From positions 2,197,501-2,261,500 of the forward strand of contig NC_014365.1 of the NCBI RefSeq assembly GCF_000143965.1: a stretch of DNA of 64,000 nt, written 5' to 3'. Position numbers and translations under genes: made by a program. Source of the stretch: Desulfarculus baarsii DSM 2075 (GTDB lineage: Bacteria; Desulfobacterota; Desulfarculia; Desulfarculales; Desulfarculaceae). The stretch's first letter is position 1. Every line of letters starts with the position of its first letter. Below the pieces are notes generated by a model. The model was given only the letters and a program-made list of their open reading frames with translations, ran no database searches and was not told where the DNA came from. Of this stretch, positions 7,399-14,624 are shown one piece after another.

Positions 7399-8540
7399 GG
7401 CTTTTCTCCGGGGCTTTCCAGCAGTTGGCGGGCCAAGAACGCAACGGCCTTGCACCACTTGGCCTTGGGCCGCAGACTGAGGGCCGGCTGGCCGGCGTTG
7501 GCCGCCTGGGTGATGACGTCGTGTTCGTTGGGCAGCCAGGCCAAGACCTTGCGATTCAAGACGGCCTCGATCTCGCGGCCGGCGATGGCCCGCCTGGCGT
7601 CGTGGCGGTTGACCACCGGGCGCAACTTGCCGTCGCCATGACCCAGGCGGCGGCTCAGCCAGCACACGCGCGCCGCCGACTTGAGGCCCACCAACGAAGG
7701 CTCCAGCAGCAAAAGCGCCATCTCGGCCTGGTCCAGGGCCGTCAGCGTGGTCTCGGCCAGGCTGTCGCCAAGGTCGACCACCACCACCGCGTAACCACGG
7801 GCCAGCACGTCCAGAACCGACGACACGTGCTCGGCGTTGATCATCTCGGCGTCGGCCGGGTCGTCTGGGGCGGCCAGCAGGCGCAGGCCCGGGGCCACCT
7901 CGTGCAACAGGCCCTCCATGGCCGCCGCGTCCAGGCGCTCTTGCATGGCCGCCGCGTCGCTGAAATTGCGTTTGACCTCCTGGTCGAGCATGAAGGCCTC
8001 GTTGCCGCCGAACAGGTCCAGATCCACCAACGCCACGCGCAGGCCCTGCTCCTGGCTGATGGCCCAGGCCAGGTTGATGGCCAGATGACTGACGCCCACC
8101 CCGCCCTTGGCCCCCATCACGCCGATGATGCGGCCCTTGGCGTCGGGGCCCAGGTTTTGGCCGGCGGCGCGCAAACGAAACATGGCCTCCTTGAAGGAGT
8201 CGCCCAGCCGGCGCTCATCCACCAGATATTCGCGCAGGCCCAGGCGTAGCGCGGCCATGATCTGGTCGGGATTTTTCTCGGCGGCCAGGCAGATCAGCGG
8301 CGTCAGCGGAAGCAAAAGTTGGATGCGTTGAACCACGGCCGCGAAGCCATCGCCCTCTGGCGGATGTTCCAGCAAGATCACATCGGGCCGGGCCATGGCG
8401 GCGATGCGCTCGAGATCCTGCACCGACGCCACGTTGCCGACAAGCTGGACAAAGGGCGCGCCCGCGGCCAACTTGTCGATCAGCTCGCCCATGCGCTTGT
8501 CAAAATGCAGCGCCAGCAACCGCGAAGGTGCGCTGTCCAC
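7395..8540 (-). CDS. cpaE: Pilus assembly ATPase-like CpaE/TadZ with atypical Walker A
   Basis: A 381-residue TadZ-type protein: a receiver-like N-terminal domain (about 1-125) followed by a MinD/ParA-like domain. TadZ proteins mark the pole and localise the Tad machine. The P-loop reads GAKGGVGVS at residues 143-151. The signature lysine before it is kept (K145), but the Walker lysine normally at the seventh position (GKT/S) is valine. Other ParA-like elements are present: VALVDLDLFGG and AVVVVDLGDS. It starts with GTG preceded by AGGAGAACC, 10 bp after tadG. Loss of the P-loop lysine suggests weak or absent ATP hydrolysis, as described for some TadZ proteins. Confidence 0.9.
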   Translation of the reverse strand: MDSAPSRLLALHFDKRMGELIDKLAAGAPFVQLVGNVASVQDLERIAAMARPDVILLEHPPEGDGFAAVVQRIQLLLPLTPLICLAAEKNPDQIMAALRLGLREYLVDERRLGDSFKEAMFRLRAAGQNLGPDAKGRIIGVMGAKGGVGVSHLAINLAWAISQEQGLRVALVDLDLFGGNEAFMLDQEVKRNFSDAAAMQERLDAAAMEGLLHEVAPGLRLLAAPDDPADAEMINAEHVSSVLDVLARGYAVVVVDLGDSLAETTLTALDQAEMALLLLEPSLVGLKSAARVCWLSRRLGHGDGKLRPVVNRHDARRAIAGREIEAVLNRKVLAWLPNEHDVITQAANAGQPALSLRPKAKWCKAVAFLARQLLESPGEKP

Positions 8541-8550
8541 GTTGGTTCTC

Positions 8551-9579
8551 CTATTCGACGAGCGCGGCCCGGCTGGCCCGCGCGCCGTAGCACGCCCCGC
8601 CGCTCCGCGCCCCCGGGGCGACCATGGCCGCGTCGTTTTCCCAATAACCGATGATCCGCTTGGACTCCGAAGCCGGGCCGCCCGGGCCGCGCACCTCGGT
8701 GATCACGAAATGCACAAAACCCACCAGCACGCCTTGGTTTTGTGGCGAAGTCCATTGCACCACCGGCAGCAAGACCGGCCACTGGCCGGCGGCGTCCTTG
8801 CTTTGGTTGAAAAGCGTCTCCAACCTGCCGAAAAGATTGGCTATCTCGCCGTTATTCATGTAGATGGAGTCGCCGATGTTCAGCCGGGGAATCTGCTCGG
8901 GATTATCCAAAAAATTGCCGATGCTGTTGGTGTTGGTGGGCCAGACGTCAAACGAGGTCCACTGACCGTTTTCGGCGTTTTCGCTGTTGAGGACGATATC
9001 GCTGTCCGGGCCCAGGCCGTCGAGCACGGCCGCGTTGATGGCCAGCGGCAGATCGGCCTGGCCGCCGTCGCCGGCGCAGCCCAGATAGCCCACCGACACC
9101 GCGCCGACCATGACCTGGCCCAGGCCCACCGCCCGGGCGAAGAACGTCTGCACCGGCCGGCTGATGGCGACCCGCACGGCGTCCAAATCGGCCGGATCGG
9201 CGCTGGGGCCGGTCTGGGCAAAATCGTTCGAATCGAAGCTCCATTGGCCGGCCTCGACCAGATCGCCCTCTTCGTTCCAGACCAGGGGCGTGGTCAGCAG
9301 TTGGTTGGATTCGACAAAGTCGATGGCCGACTGCCGCGCGCCGTCGTAATCGGTCTGGGCCACGCCGTCGCCGTCGGGGTCGCTGAGCAGTTCGGCCGCG
9401 CCGGCGGTGGCCGCCGCGTCGGCGGCGTTTTGCAGCTCGGCCTTGCCGGCGTAGACGACGCCCAGATCCACCGCCGCGCCCACCAGCGCAACCATCGCCA
9501 TCAAGGCCAACGCGGCCACCACGGCCACGGCGGCCCGGTCGTCGCGCCAAAAGCGTCCCAACCTAAAACGCCACCTCAT
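8551..9579 (-). CDS. tadG: TadG-like pseudopilin/adhesin
   Basis: A 342-residue protein with the TadG N-terminal module: a basic start (RWRFRLGRFWRDDR), a hydrophobic helix at about 16-40 (AAVAVVAALALMAMVALVGAAVDLG) and then YAGKAELQNAADAAATAGAAEL, the usual TadG/DUF2134 helix. The rest is a soluble extracytoplasmic domain rich in Asn, Asp and Gly with no further motif I recognise. TadG proteins are minor pseudopilins or periplasmic components of Flp pili. The start overlaps the cpaC stop by 17 nt. The DPDGDGVAQTDYDG stretch near residue 67 resembles a calcium-binding loop, which would suit an adhesin. Confidence 0.85.
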   Translation of the reverse strand: MRWRFRLGRFWRDDRAAVAVVAALALMAMVALVGAAVDLGVVYAGKAELQNAADAAATAGAAELLSDPDGDGVAQTDYDGARQSAIDFVESNQLLTTPLVWNEEGDLVEAGQWSFDSNDFAQTGPSADPADLDAVRVAISRPVQTFFARAVGLGQVMVGAVSVGYLGCAGDGGQADLPLAINAAVLDGLGPDSDIVLNSENAENGQWTSFDVWPTNTNSIGNFLDNPEQIPRLNIGDSIYMNNGEIANLFGRLETLFNQSKDAAGQWPVLLPVVQWTSPQNQGVLVGFVHFVITEVRGPGGPASESKRIIGYWENDAAMVAPGARSGGACYGARASRAALVE

Positions 9580-10963
9580 GACCGAACCTGCCTTCCATCT
9601 CCATGGAGCGCTCGGCCTTCGCGCCGGCCCGGCCGGGCGGCTCGTCGTCGCCGCCGGTCTTGCCCCACAGATAAAAATCCATGTCGTCGGGGTCGTCGAA
9701 ATCGCGAGGGCCGATCAGGGGATCGGGCGTCTTGTCGCCGGGCCGCACGATGTGTGGGGTGACGACGATCAACAACTCCGTCTCGCGGTTGCGATATTGG
9801 CTGCTGCGAAAAAGCGCGCCCAAAATGGGCAGATCGCCCAAGAACGGCCACTTGCTCACGCTCCTGGTCACGTCCTGCTTAAGCAGCCCGGCAATGGCGA
9901 AGCCCTGGCCGTCGCCGAGCTCCAATTGCGTCGAGGCCCGCCGCGTGGTCAGGCCCGGCACCACGAAGCCGTCAGTGACCACGCCCGGCGAATAATCAAG
10001 CTCGCTGACCTCGGGCTCCACCTCCAGGCTGATCTTGCCGTTGGGCAGCACCTTGGGCAAAAACGTAAGCTGCACACCATATTTTTTGAAAACGATGGCC
10101 GTGTAGTCGCGGCCCGGCACGGGGATGGGAAACTCGCCGCCGGCCAGGAAATTGGCCTTTTTGCCCGAGACGCAGACCAGGTTTGGCTCGGCCAGAATCT
10201 TGGCCAGGCCGTTTTGCTTGAGGATGTCCAAAAAGGCCATGTATTGCCGGCCCGAGTCGTTGAGCCCGCCCCAGGCGCCGACATTGGCCGAAAGATCGAA
10301 TTCTATCGAGCCCTTGGAGTAGTCGATGCTGGGCGGGCCGGTCATGTTGTCCAAAAAGGTGAAAAAGATGTTGCCCGGCCGGGCCGGATCCCAATAACCC
10401 AGGTTGACGTTCATGCGCTTGGCGGCCTGGCGGTTGACCTCGGCGAAGCGCAGCTTGAGCAGCACCTGCTTTTGATCGACCACCTCCAGCAGATTGCTGA
10501 CGCGCTCTTTTTCGAAAAGTCTGGCGATGCTTTCGGCCTTTTCACGCGCCGACTCGCTGGAGACCGAACCGGCCAGGACCAGCGCGCCCTCCAACTCGTG
10601 CACCTCGATGGCCTCGCCGGGCAAAACGCGGGCAAAGGCCGCCTTGAGCCGGGTGTAATCGCGGCCGACCCCCACGGCGTAGGCGGCGATCACCCGCTCG
10701 GCGCGGTCCCAGACGGTGATGTTGGTGTTGCCGGGCTTGCGGCCGTTGACGTAGATCTGGCGGGGGTTGATCACCAAGACGTCGGCCACGGTCTCGTCGG
10801 CCACGCTGACGCGCTTGAGCGGCGCGGGCAGGTCCACCAACCGCGAATGGCCCGCCGCCACCTCCAGGCGGCCGGTCCGGGCCTCCGCCCGGGCCGACGC
10901 GGGGGTGGCCACGGCAAAGGCCACGATCAGCGCGGCCACGGCCAATCTGCAAAATCCGCTCAT
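9563..10963 (-). CDS. cpaC: Outer-membrane secretin CpaC/RcpA of the Flp pilus
   Basis: A 466-residue secretin with a cleavable signal peptide (residues 1-26, ending ATPASARA). The pilus secretin N-domain follows (LPAPLKRVSVADETVADVLVINPRQIYVNGRKPGNTNI), then a BON-like segment and the secretin core with VLLKLRFAEVNRQ and the LPILGALFRSSQYRNRETELLIVVTPHIV signature near the end. It forms the outer-membrane channel for the pilus. The ATG overlaps the cpaB stop as ATGA. The longer upstream open frame is a shadow of cpaB. Confidence 0.95.
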   Translation of the reverse strand: MSGFCRLAVAALIVAFAVATPASARAEARTGRLEVAAGHSRLVDLPAPLKRVSVADETVADVLVINPRQIYVNGRKPGNTNITVWDRAERVIAAYAVGVGRDYTRLKAAFARVLPGEAIEVHELEGALVLAGSVSSESAREKAESIARLFEKERVSNLLEVVDQKQVLLKLRFAEVNRQAAKRMNVNLGYWDPARPGNIFFTFLDNMTGPPSIDYSKGSIEFDLSANVGAWGGLNDSGRQYMAFLDILKQNGLAKILAEPNLVCVSGKKANFLAGGEFPIPVPGRDYTAIVFKKYGVQLTFLPKVLPNGKISLEVEPEVSELDYSPGVVTDGFVVPGLTTRRASTQLELGDGQGFAIAGLLKQDVTRSVSKWPFLGDLPILGALFRSSQYRNRETELLIVVTPHIVRPGDKTPDPLIGPRDFDDPDDMDFYLWGKTGGDDEPPGRAGAKAERSMEMEGRFGHEVAF

Positions 10964-11799
10964 GGCTTCAGCTCCTGCCTGGCGCGGGTCACGCCCTTGA
11001 TCAACTCCACCGTCGGCGCTGGCGGCGACGGCCTCGGCGCGGCGCATTTTTCGGCCTTGGCCGCGGGCGCTGGCGGCGGCGCGACCATGGCCCCCAGCCG
11101 CGCGCCCCGGGTCAGGGCCGGCTGGCGATCCTGGCGGTTGCGCAGGGCCAAAAGGATCTTGCCCTCGCCGGCGGCCAGGGCCAGGCGTTCGGCGTCGGCC
11201 GGCCGGGCCAGCAGGGTCAGCACCTGGCCCTTGAGCTTGGGCGGCTTTTTGCCGTCTTGCTCGGCCTGGTGGCTGACAGCCAACACCTCCAGGTCTTGTA
11301 GCGCCAGGCGCGCCACGGCCTCCTTGCCCTGGTCGAGGCCCTTGACCGTGGCGATGACGTCGACCCGGTCGCCGACCTTGAGATAGCCGGCCACGCCCAC
11401 CACCTCGTCGGCGCTGATGGTCACCGCCCGCCAGCCCGGCTTGATCGCCGCGGCCAGACCGGCGGCCGCGCCTTCGGGCGAAAGCTTGCCGGCCAGCAAG
11501 GGCTCGCCCTTGACCACGGGCTGTTGCAGCACCCGGCCCAACAGCGGCTTGACCGCGCCGAAATGCCCCGGCGGCCGGGCCTCCACGGGCCACTGGGCCA
11601 CGGCCAGTCGTCCGGCGCTCAGTTCGAGGCCGGCGGGCAGATCCACGGCGGCCACCACCAGCGGGGCCGTGCGCACGCGGCGCTCGGCCTCCTGCTGGGC
11701 CTTGTGGGCGACGTAATATTTGGCCCCAAAGGCGGCCGCCACGGCCAAGAGCACCGCCGCGGCGAACAAAAGCGGCGCCATGAGTTTGCGTGGCGGCAT
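10960..11799 (-). CDS. cpaB: Flp pilus assembly protein CpaB (SAF domain)
   Basis: A 279-residue CpaB/RcpC protein: one N-terminal membrane helix (about 9-27), then a SAF/AFP-like domain (VVAAVDLPAGLELSAGRL) and a CpaB C-terminal beta domain (GWRAVTISADEVVGVAGYLKVGDRVDVIAT). It sits in the periplasm and is thought to stabilise or gate the secretin. The ATG follows AGGGGAGGGG at ideal spacing, 10 bp after tadE. The final ~40 residues are proline/alanine-rich. Confidence 0.92.
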   Translation of the reverse strand: MPPRKLMAPLLFAAAVLLAVAAAFGAKYYVAHKAQQEAERRVRTAPLVVAAVDLPAGLELSAGRLAVAQWPVEARPPGHFGAVKPLLGRVLQQPVVKGEPLLAGKLSPEGAAAGLAAAIKPGWRAVTISADEVVGVAGYLKVGDRVDVIATVKGLDQGKEAVARLALQDLEVLAVSHQAEQDGKKPPKLKGQVLTLLARPADAERLALAAGEGKILLALRNRQDRQPALTRGARLGAMVAPPPAPAAKAEKCAAPRPSPPAPTVELIKGVTRARQELKP

Positions 11800-11809
11800 G
11801 GCCCCTCCC

Positions 11810-12226
11810 CTATTCGTGACGCATCACCGTTGTCGCCGAAAGGCTGATCGTGCCTGGCACGGCGCCGATAAAAGCGCTCAATACGGGAAACTCATAGTCG
11901 GCCGAGACATTGACCGTGACCGGATCGCCGGACGCGCCGTCCACGCCCACGGCCTGGACCACGGCCTGGCTGGGGAAACCACTGTCGCTGAGATATTGAT
12001 TGACGCGCTCTTGCACCTCTTGGGCCGTCAGGCCGCCGCTGGTGGAAAACAGCGCGCCCAGGCGCGCGCCCTCGCGGCTGGCGTTGACCAGCATCTGCTT
12101 TTGATACCAGGCCGCGCCAAGTTCGATGATGCTGAAGATCACCAGCAGAAACACCGGCAGAAACAGGGCGAACTCCACGGCCACCGAGCCGCGTCCGTCG
12201 GCCGCCAGTCGGCGAAAAGGCCTCAT
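11810..12226 (-). CDS. tadE: TadE-like minor pseudopilin
   Basis: A 138-residue TadE-like protein. Residues 13-36 carry the TadE signature GSVAVEFALFLPVFLLVIFSIIELG, including the prepilin-type Glu and hydrophobic stretch, followed by AAWYQKQMLVNASREGARLGA. TadE pseudopilins are processed by the prepilin peptidase encoded just upstream. The ATG overlaps the cpaA stop as ATGA, which fixes the start; the longer frame upstream is a shadow of cpaA. Confidence 0.92.
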   Translation of the reverse strand: MRPFRRLAADGRGSVAVEFALFLPVFLLVIFSIIELGAAWYQKQMLVNASREGARLGALFSTSGGLTAQEVQERVNQYLSDSGFPSQAVVQAVGVDGASGDPVTVNVSADYEFPVLSAFIGAVPGTISLSATTVMRHE

Positions 12227-12783
12227 GGCCGCACCGCCCACAGCAACACCACCCCGCACCAGATGGCCAGGCCATAGGGCATTGTCGGCGCGAAGCTGGC
12301 CGGCCAGCGCCGCCCGGCGATCAGCAGGCCCAGGGCCAGGGCCCCGCCGGCCAAGGCCGTCAGCAGCAAAAGCCACGCCGCCGAGGCCGGCCCGACAAAC
12401 GTGGCCAGCGCGGCCAAGGCCTTGACGTCGCCGCCGCCCAGCGCGCCCATCAGAAAAAACACCGTCGTCAGGCCCAGGACCAGCAGCCCGCCCAGCGCCG
12501 ACCAGCCCAGCCCGGCCCAGCCGCCCAGCAACCCCGACAAGGCCAGGCCCACCACCGCCGTCAACGCCGTCAGGGCGTTGGGGATGCGGCGATCGACCAC
12601 GTCATGACCGGCCATCAGGCTGGCCATCAGCGTCATCGTCGCCGGCGCGGGGCCCAGGGAGGTCTGCATGGCCAACAACGGCCAGCATAAAAATGCTGGA
12701 AGGAGACCCCAATAGGCTCCTTCCAGCTCCCTGGCCACCATGGCGGCCGCCCCTTGCCTCTCCATTGTCCGCCAGGAATTCAT
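12223..12783 (-). CDS. cpaA: Prepilin peptidase CpaA/TadV (A24 family)
   Basis: A membrane aspartyl protease that cleaves Flp and TadE/G pseudopilins. Both catalytic motifs are visible: DVVDRRIPN (about residues 61-69) and GGGDVK (about 115-120), with several hydrophobic helices between and after. The start is uncertain. The first ATG at 12783 gives 186 residues with a long N-terminus; the ATG at 12666 gives 147 residues, closer to the short TadV forms, but has no clear ribosome site. Two overlapping hairpins fall between these two starts. Confidence 0.88.
   Translation of the reverse strand: MNSWRTMERQGAAAMVARELEGAYWGLLPAFLCWPLLAMQTSLGPAPATMTLMASLMAGHDVVDRRIPNALTALTAVVGLALSGLLGGWAGLGWSALGGLLVLGLTTVFFLMGALGGGDVKALAALATFVGPASAAWLLLLTALAGGALALGLLIAGRRWPASFAPTMPYGLAIWCGVVLLWAVRP
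12682..12726 (-). promoter_or_regulatory. Two overlapping hairpins between flp and the rest of the Tad operon
   Basis: In the transcript, CTGGAAGGAG pairs with CTCCTTCCAG (12696-12726, perfect 10 bp). Directly after, CCAGCAT pairs with ATGCTGG (12682-12699, perfect 7 bp). The two share the CCAG/CTGG segment 12696-12699, so they compete. There is no U-run. They could stabilise or process the abundant flp mRNA, or attenuate expression of downstream genes. Confidence 0.55.
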
Positions 12784-12806
12784 GTCGCCCGCCGCGCGTT
12801 AGGTCG

Positions 12807-12980
12807 TTATTGACTCAGGTTGCCGGTGGCGGTGGTGATGTTGGTCTCGACCTGATCGCCCAGCAGGAAGGCCGCCGTGGCGATGCCGCCGCCGATGAGC
12901 GCCAGCAACAGGGCGTACTCCACCGCGCTGATGCCTTGCTCGTCCTTGAACAGCCGCTTGATATTCTGGAAAAGCTTCAT
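12807..12980 (-). CDS. flp: Flp-type prepilin, major pilin of the Tad pilus
   Basis: A 57-residue Flp pilin and first gene of the operon. The processing site lies after Gly16 in KDEQG/ISAVEYALLLALI, with the invariant Glu5-Tyr6 of the mature pilin and a continuous hydrophobic helix. The short mature pilin (41 residues) is typical. The ATG at 12980 follows AAGGGGTG at good spacing; the upstream in-frame extension is not Flp-like. A sigma-54 promoter lies about 100 bp upstream and a hairpin pair follows the gene, as expected for a highly expressed pilin. Confidence 0.97.
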   Translation of the reverse strand: MKLFQNIKRLFKDEQGISAVEYALLLALIGGGIATAAFLLGDQVETNITTATGNLSQ

Positions 12981-13076
12981 TTTTTCACCCCTTGTCTTGG
13001 TTTGCTTTTTCGCGTCCGTGGCGGGCGTGCCGTTTTTTTTGGGCTCTTGCCGCCGCCAGCGCTTGCCATGACTTAG

Positions 13077-13092
13077 AGCAAGGGGCGTGCCA
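13077..13092 (-). promoter_or_regulatory. Sigma-54 (RpoN) promoter of the Tad/Flp operon
   Basis: On the minus strand the sequence is TGGCACGCCCCTTGCT, an exact match to TGGCAC-N5-TTGCW. The -24 GG is at 13090-13091 and the -12 GC at 13078-13079. Transcription would begin near 13066, leaving an ~85-nt leader to the flp ATG. The gene directly upstream encodes a GAFTGA-containing sigma-54 activator. Confidence 0.92.
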
Positions 13093-13160
13093 AAAACAAA
13101 TATCTTGCTATTACTTTGAATATACGGAAGTTTTACTTGGCGGCGCAACAAAGAAAGTGA

Positions 13161-13206
13161 ATTACGAAAACGGCCTTATTACGACTTCGTAATACAAAAT
13201 CGTAAT
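13161..13206. promoter_or_regulatory. Upstream activating sites: four ATTACGA/TCGTAAT half-sites
   Basis: Half-sites: ATTACGA at 13161-13167 and 13178-13184; TCGTAAT at 13187-13193 and 13200-13206. The middle two form a perfect inverted repeat with a 2-bp spacer, and the outer two flank it symmetrically in orientation. The cluster is centred about 100 bp upstream of the -24 element, the usual distance for an NtrC-type enhancer. The regulator encoded next door is the obvious candidate binder. Confidence 0.75.
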
Positions 13207-13215
13207 GCCCGCTTT

Positions 13216-14598
13216 TCAGCGGCGACGACGGGCGTCCAACTCGGGATGGCTGATGGCCAGCTTTTGCAGCTTGTAATTGAGCGCGCGGGGCGAGATGCCC
13301 AGCAGCTCGGCCGCCCGGGCCTGGACCCAGCCGGCGGCCCGCAGGGCGGCGACGATGGTTTCGCGTTCGAGCTTTTCCAGGTCGAAGCCGCGCGACGCGC
13401 CGGGCGAATCGCCCAGGCGGTTGCCGTGCGAGCCCAGGTTTAGATCGCGGCGCGTCAGCTTGGGCCCTTCGGAAAGCAACACGGCCCGCTCCAGGGCGTT
13501 GCGCAGTTCGCGCACGTTGCCGGGCCAGTTGTGGGCCAGCAGGGCGTCGGCCGCGCCTTGGTCCAGCTCTTTGTGCGGGCGCTTGGAATCGCCACAGATC
13601 TGGTGGATGAAGCGCTCGGCCAGGGGCAGAATGTCCTCGCGACGCTGGCGCAGGGGCGGCGCTTCCAAGGTCGTCACGCCCAGGCGATAAAACAAGTCCT
13701 CGCGGAAGCGGCCGTCGGCCACGGCCTGGACCAAGTCGACGTTGGTGGCCGAGATCACCCGCACGTCGACCTTGATCGAGCGGGAGCTGCCCAGGGGCTG
13801 GATGATCTTGTCCTCCAGGGCGCGCAGCAGCTTGGCCTGGATCACCGGCGACATGTCGCCTACTTCGTCCAGAAACAGCGTGCCGCCGTGGGCCTGCTGG
13901 ATGCGCCCGACGCGGGCCTTGTCGGCCCCGGTGAAAGCGCCCTTTTCGTGGCCGAACAGTTCGCTTTCCAAAAGCGTCTCGGGCAGGGCCGCGCAGTTGA
14001 CGGTGACGAGGGTGTGCTCGGCCCGGGGGCTGTTGGCGTGGATGCCGCCGGCGATGAGGCTCTTGCCGGTGCCGGTCTCGCCGGTCAAAAGCACGGTGAT
14101 GTCCGAGCCGGCCAGCTTGGCCGCCTGGCGCAGCAGGTCTTTCATTACCGCGCTTTCGGCCACGATCTGGTCGAATTTGTAGATGTAGGGCTGTTCACGG
14201 CGCAGATAGTCGTAGGCGTGGGACAGGGCCGCCTTGTGCAGGGCCCGGTCGACGGTCATGCGCAGGTGGTCGGTGTTGAGGGGCTTTTCCTGAAAATCGT
14301 AAGCGCCGCGACGCATGGCCTCCACGGCCAGATCGATGCTGCCAAAGCCGCTCATGACGATCACCGGCGTGCCGGGCATGTTTTCGGTGATATAGCCCAG
14401 AATCTCCAGGCCGCCGGCCCCGGGCAGGCGCAGATCGGTCAGCACCAGTTGAAAGCCCTGCCGCCGCAACAAAGCCATGGCGCTATCGCCGTCGGCCGCC
14501 TCGATCACCTCGTGGCCGTCCAGGGCCAGGGCCTGGCGCACCATGATGCGCGATTGCCGGTCGTCCTCCACCACCAGGATGCAATTCTTAGGGCCCAC
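13216..14598 (-). CDS. Sigma-54-dependent response regulator (NtrC family)
   Basis: A 460-residue activator with three domains: receiver (about 5-120, phospho-Asp55 in LVLTDLRLP), AAA+ sigma-54 interaction domain (about 143-370) and Fis-type HTH (about 415-450). Walker A GETGTGKS is at 173-180, and GAFTGA, the sigma-54 contact loop, at 220-225. The GTG start follows the hybrid kinase gene by 26 bp. The gene ends ~120 bp upstream of a perfect sigma-54 promoter driving the pilus operon, so Tad pilus control is the likely role. That link is inferred from position and from the adjacent half-site cluster. Confidence 0.95.
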   Translation of the reverse strand: MGPKNCILVVEDDRQSRIMVRQALALDGHEVIEAADGDSAMALLRRQGFQLVLTDLRLPGAGGLEILGYITENMPGTPVIVMSGFGSIDLAVEAMRRGAYDFQEKPLNTDHLRMTVDRALHKAALSHAYDYLRREQPYIYKFDQIVAESAVMKDLLRQAAKLAGSDITVLLTGETGTGKSLIAGGIHANSPRAEHTLVTVNCAALPETLLESELFGHEKGAFTGADKARVGRIQQAHGGTLFLDEVGDMSPVIQAKLLRALEDKIIQPLGSSRSIKVDVRVISATNVDLVQAVADGRFREDLFYRLGVTTLEAPPLRQRREDILPLAERFIHQICGDSKRPHKELDQGAADALLAHNWPGNVRELRNALERAVLLSEGPKLTRRDLNLGSHGNRLGDSPGASRGFDLEKLERETIVAALRAAGWVQARAAELLGISPRALNYKLQKLAISHPELDARRRR

Positions 14599-14624
14599 TC
14601 TCGACGCCTATCTCCACGGATGAT

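Noticed and set aside
8395-9762. 455-codon plus-strand open frame opposite tadG
   Set aside because: Antisense shadow of tadG and cpaC; no family motif, no ribosome site, composition biased by the opposite strand.
9578-11386. 602-codon plus-strand open frame opposite cpaC and cpaB
   Set aside because: Long only because the GC-rich opposite strand lacks stop codons; both minus-strand genes are certain.
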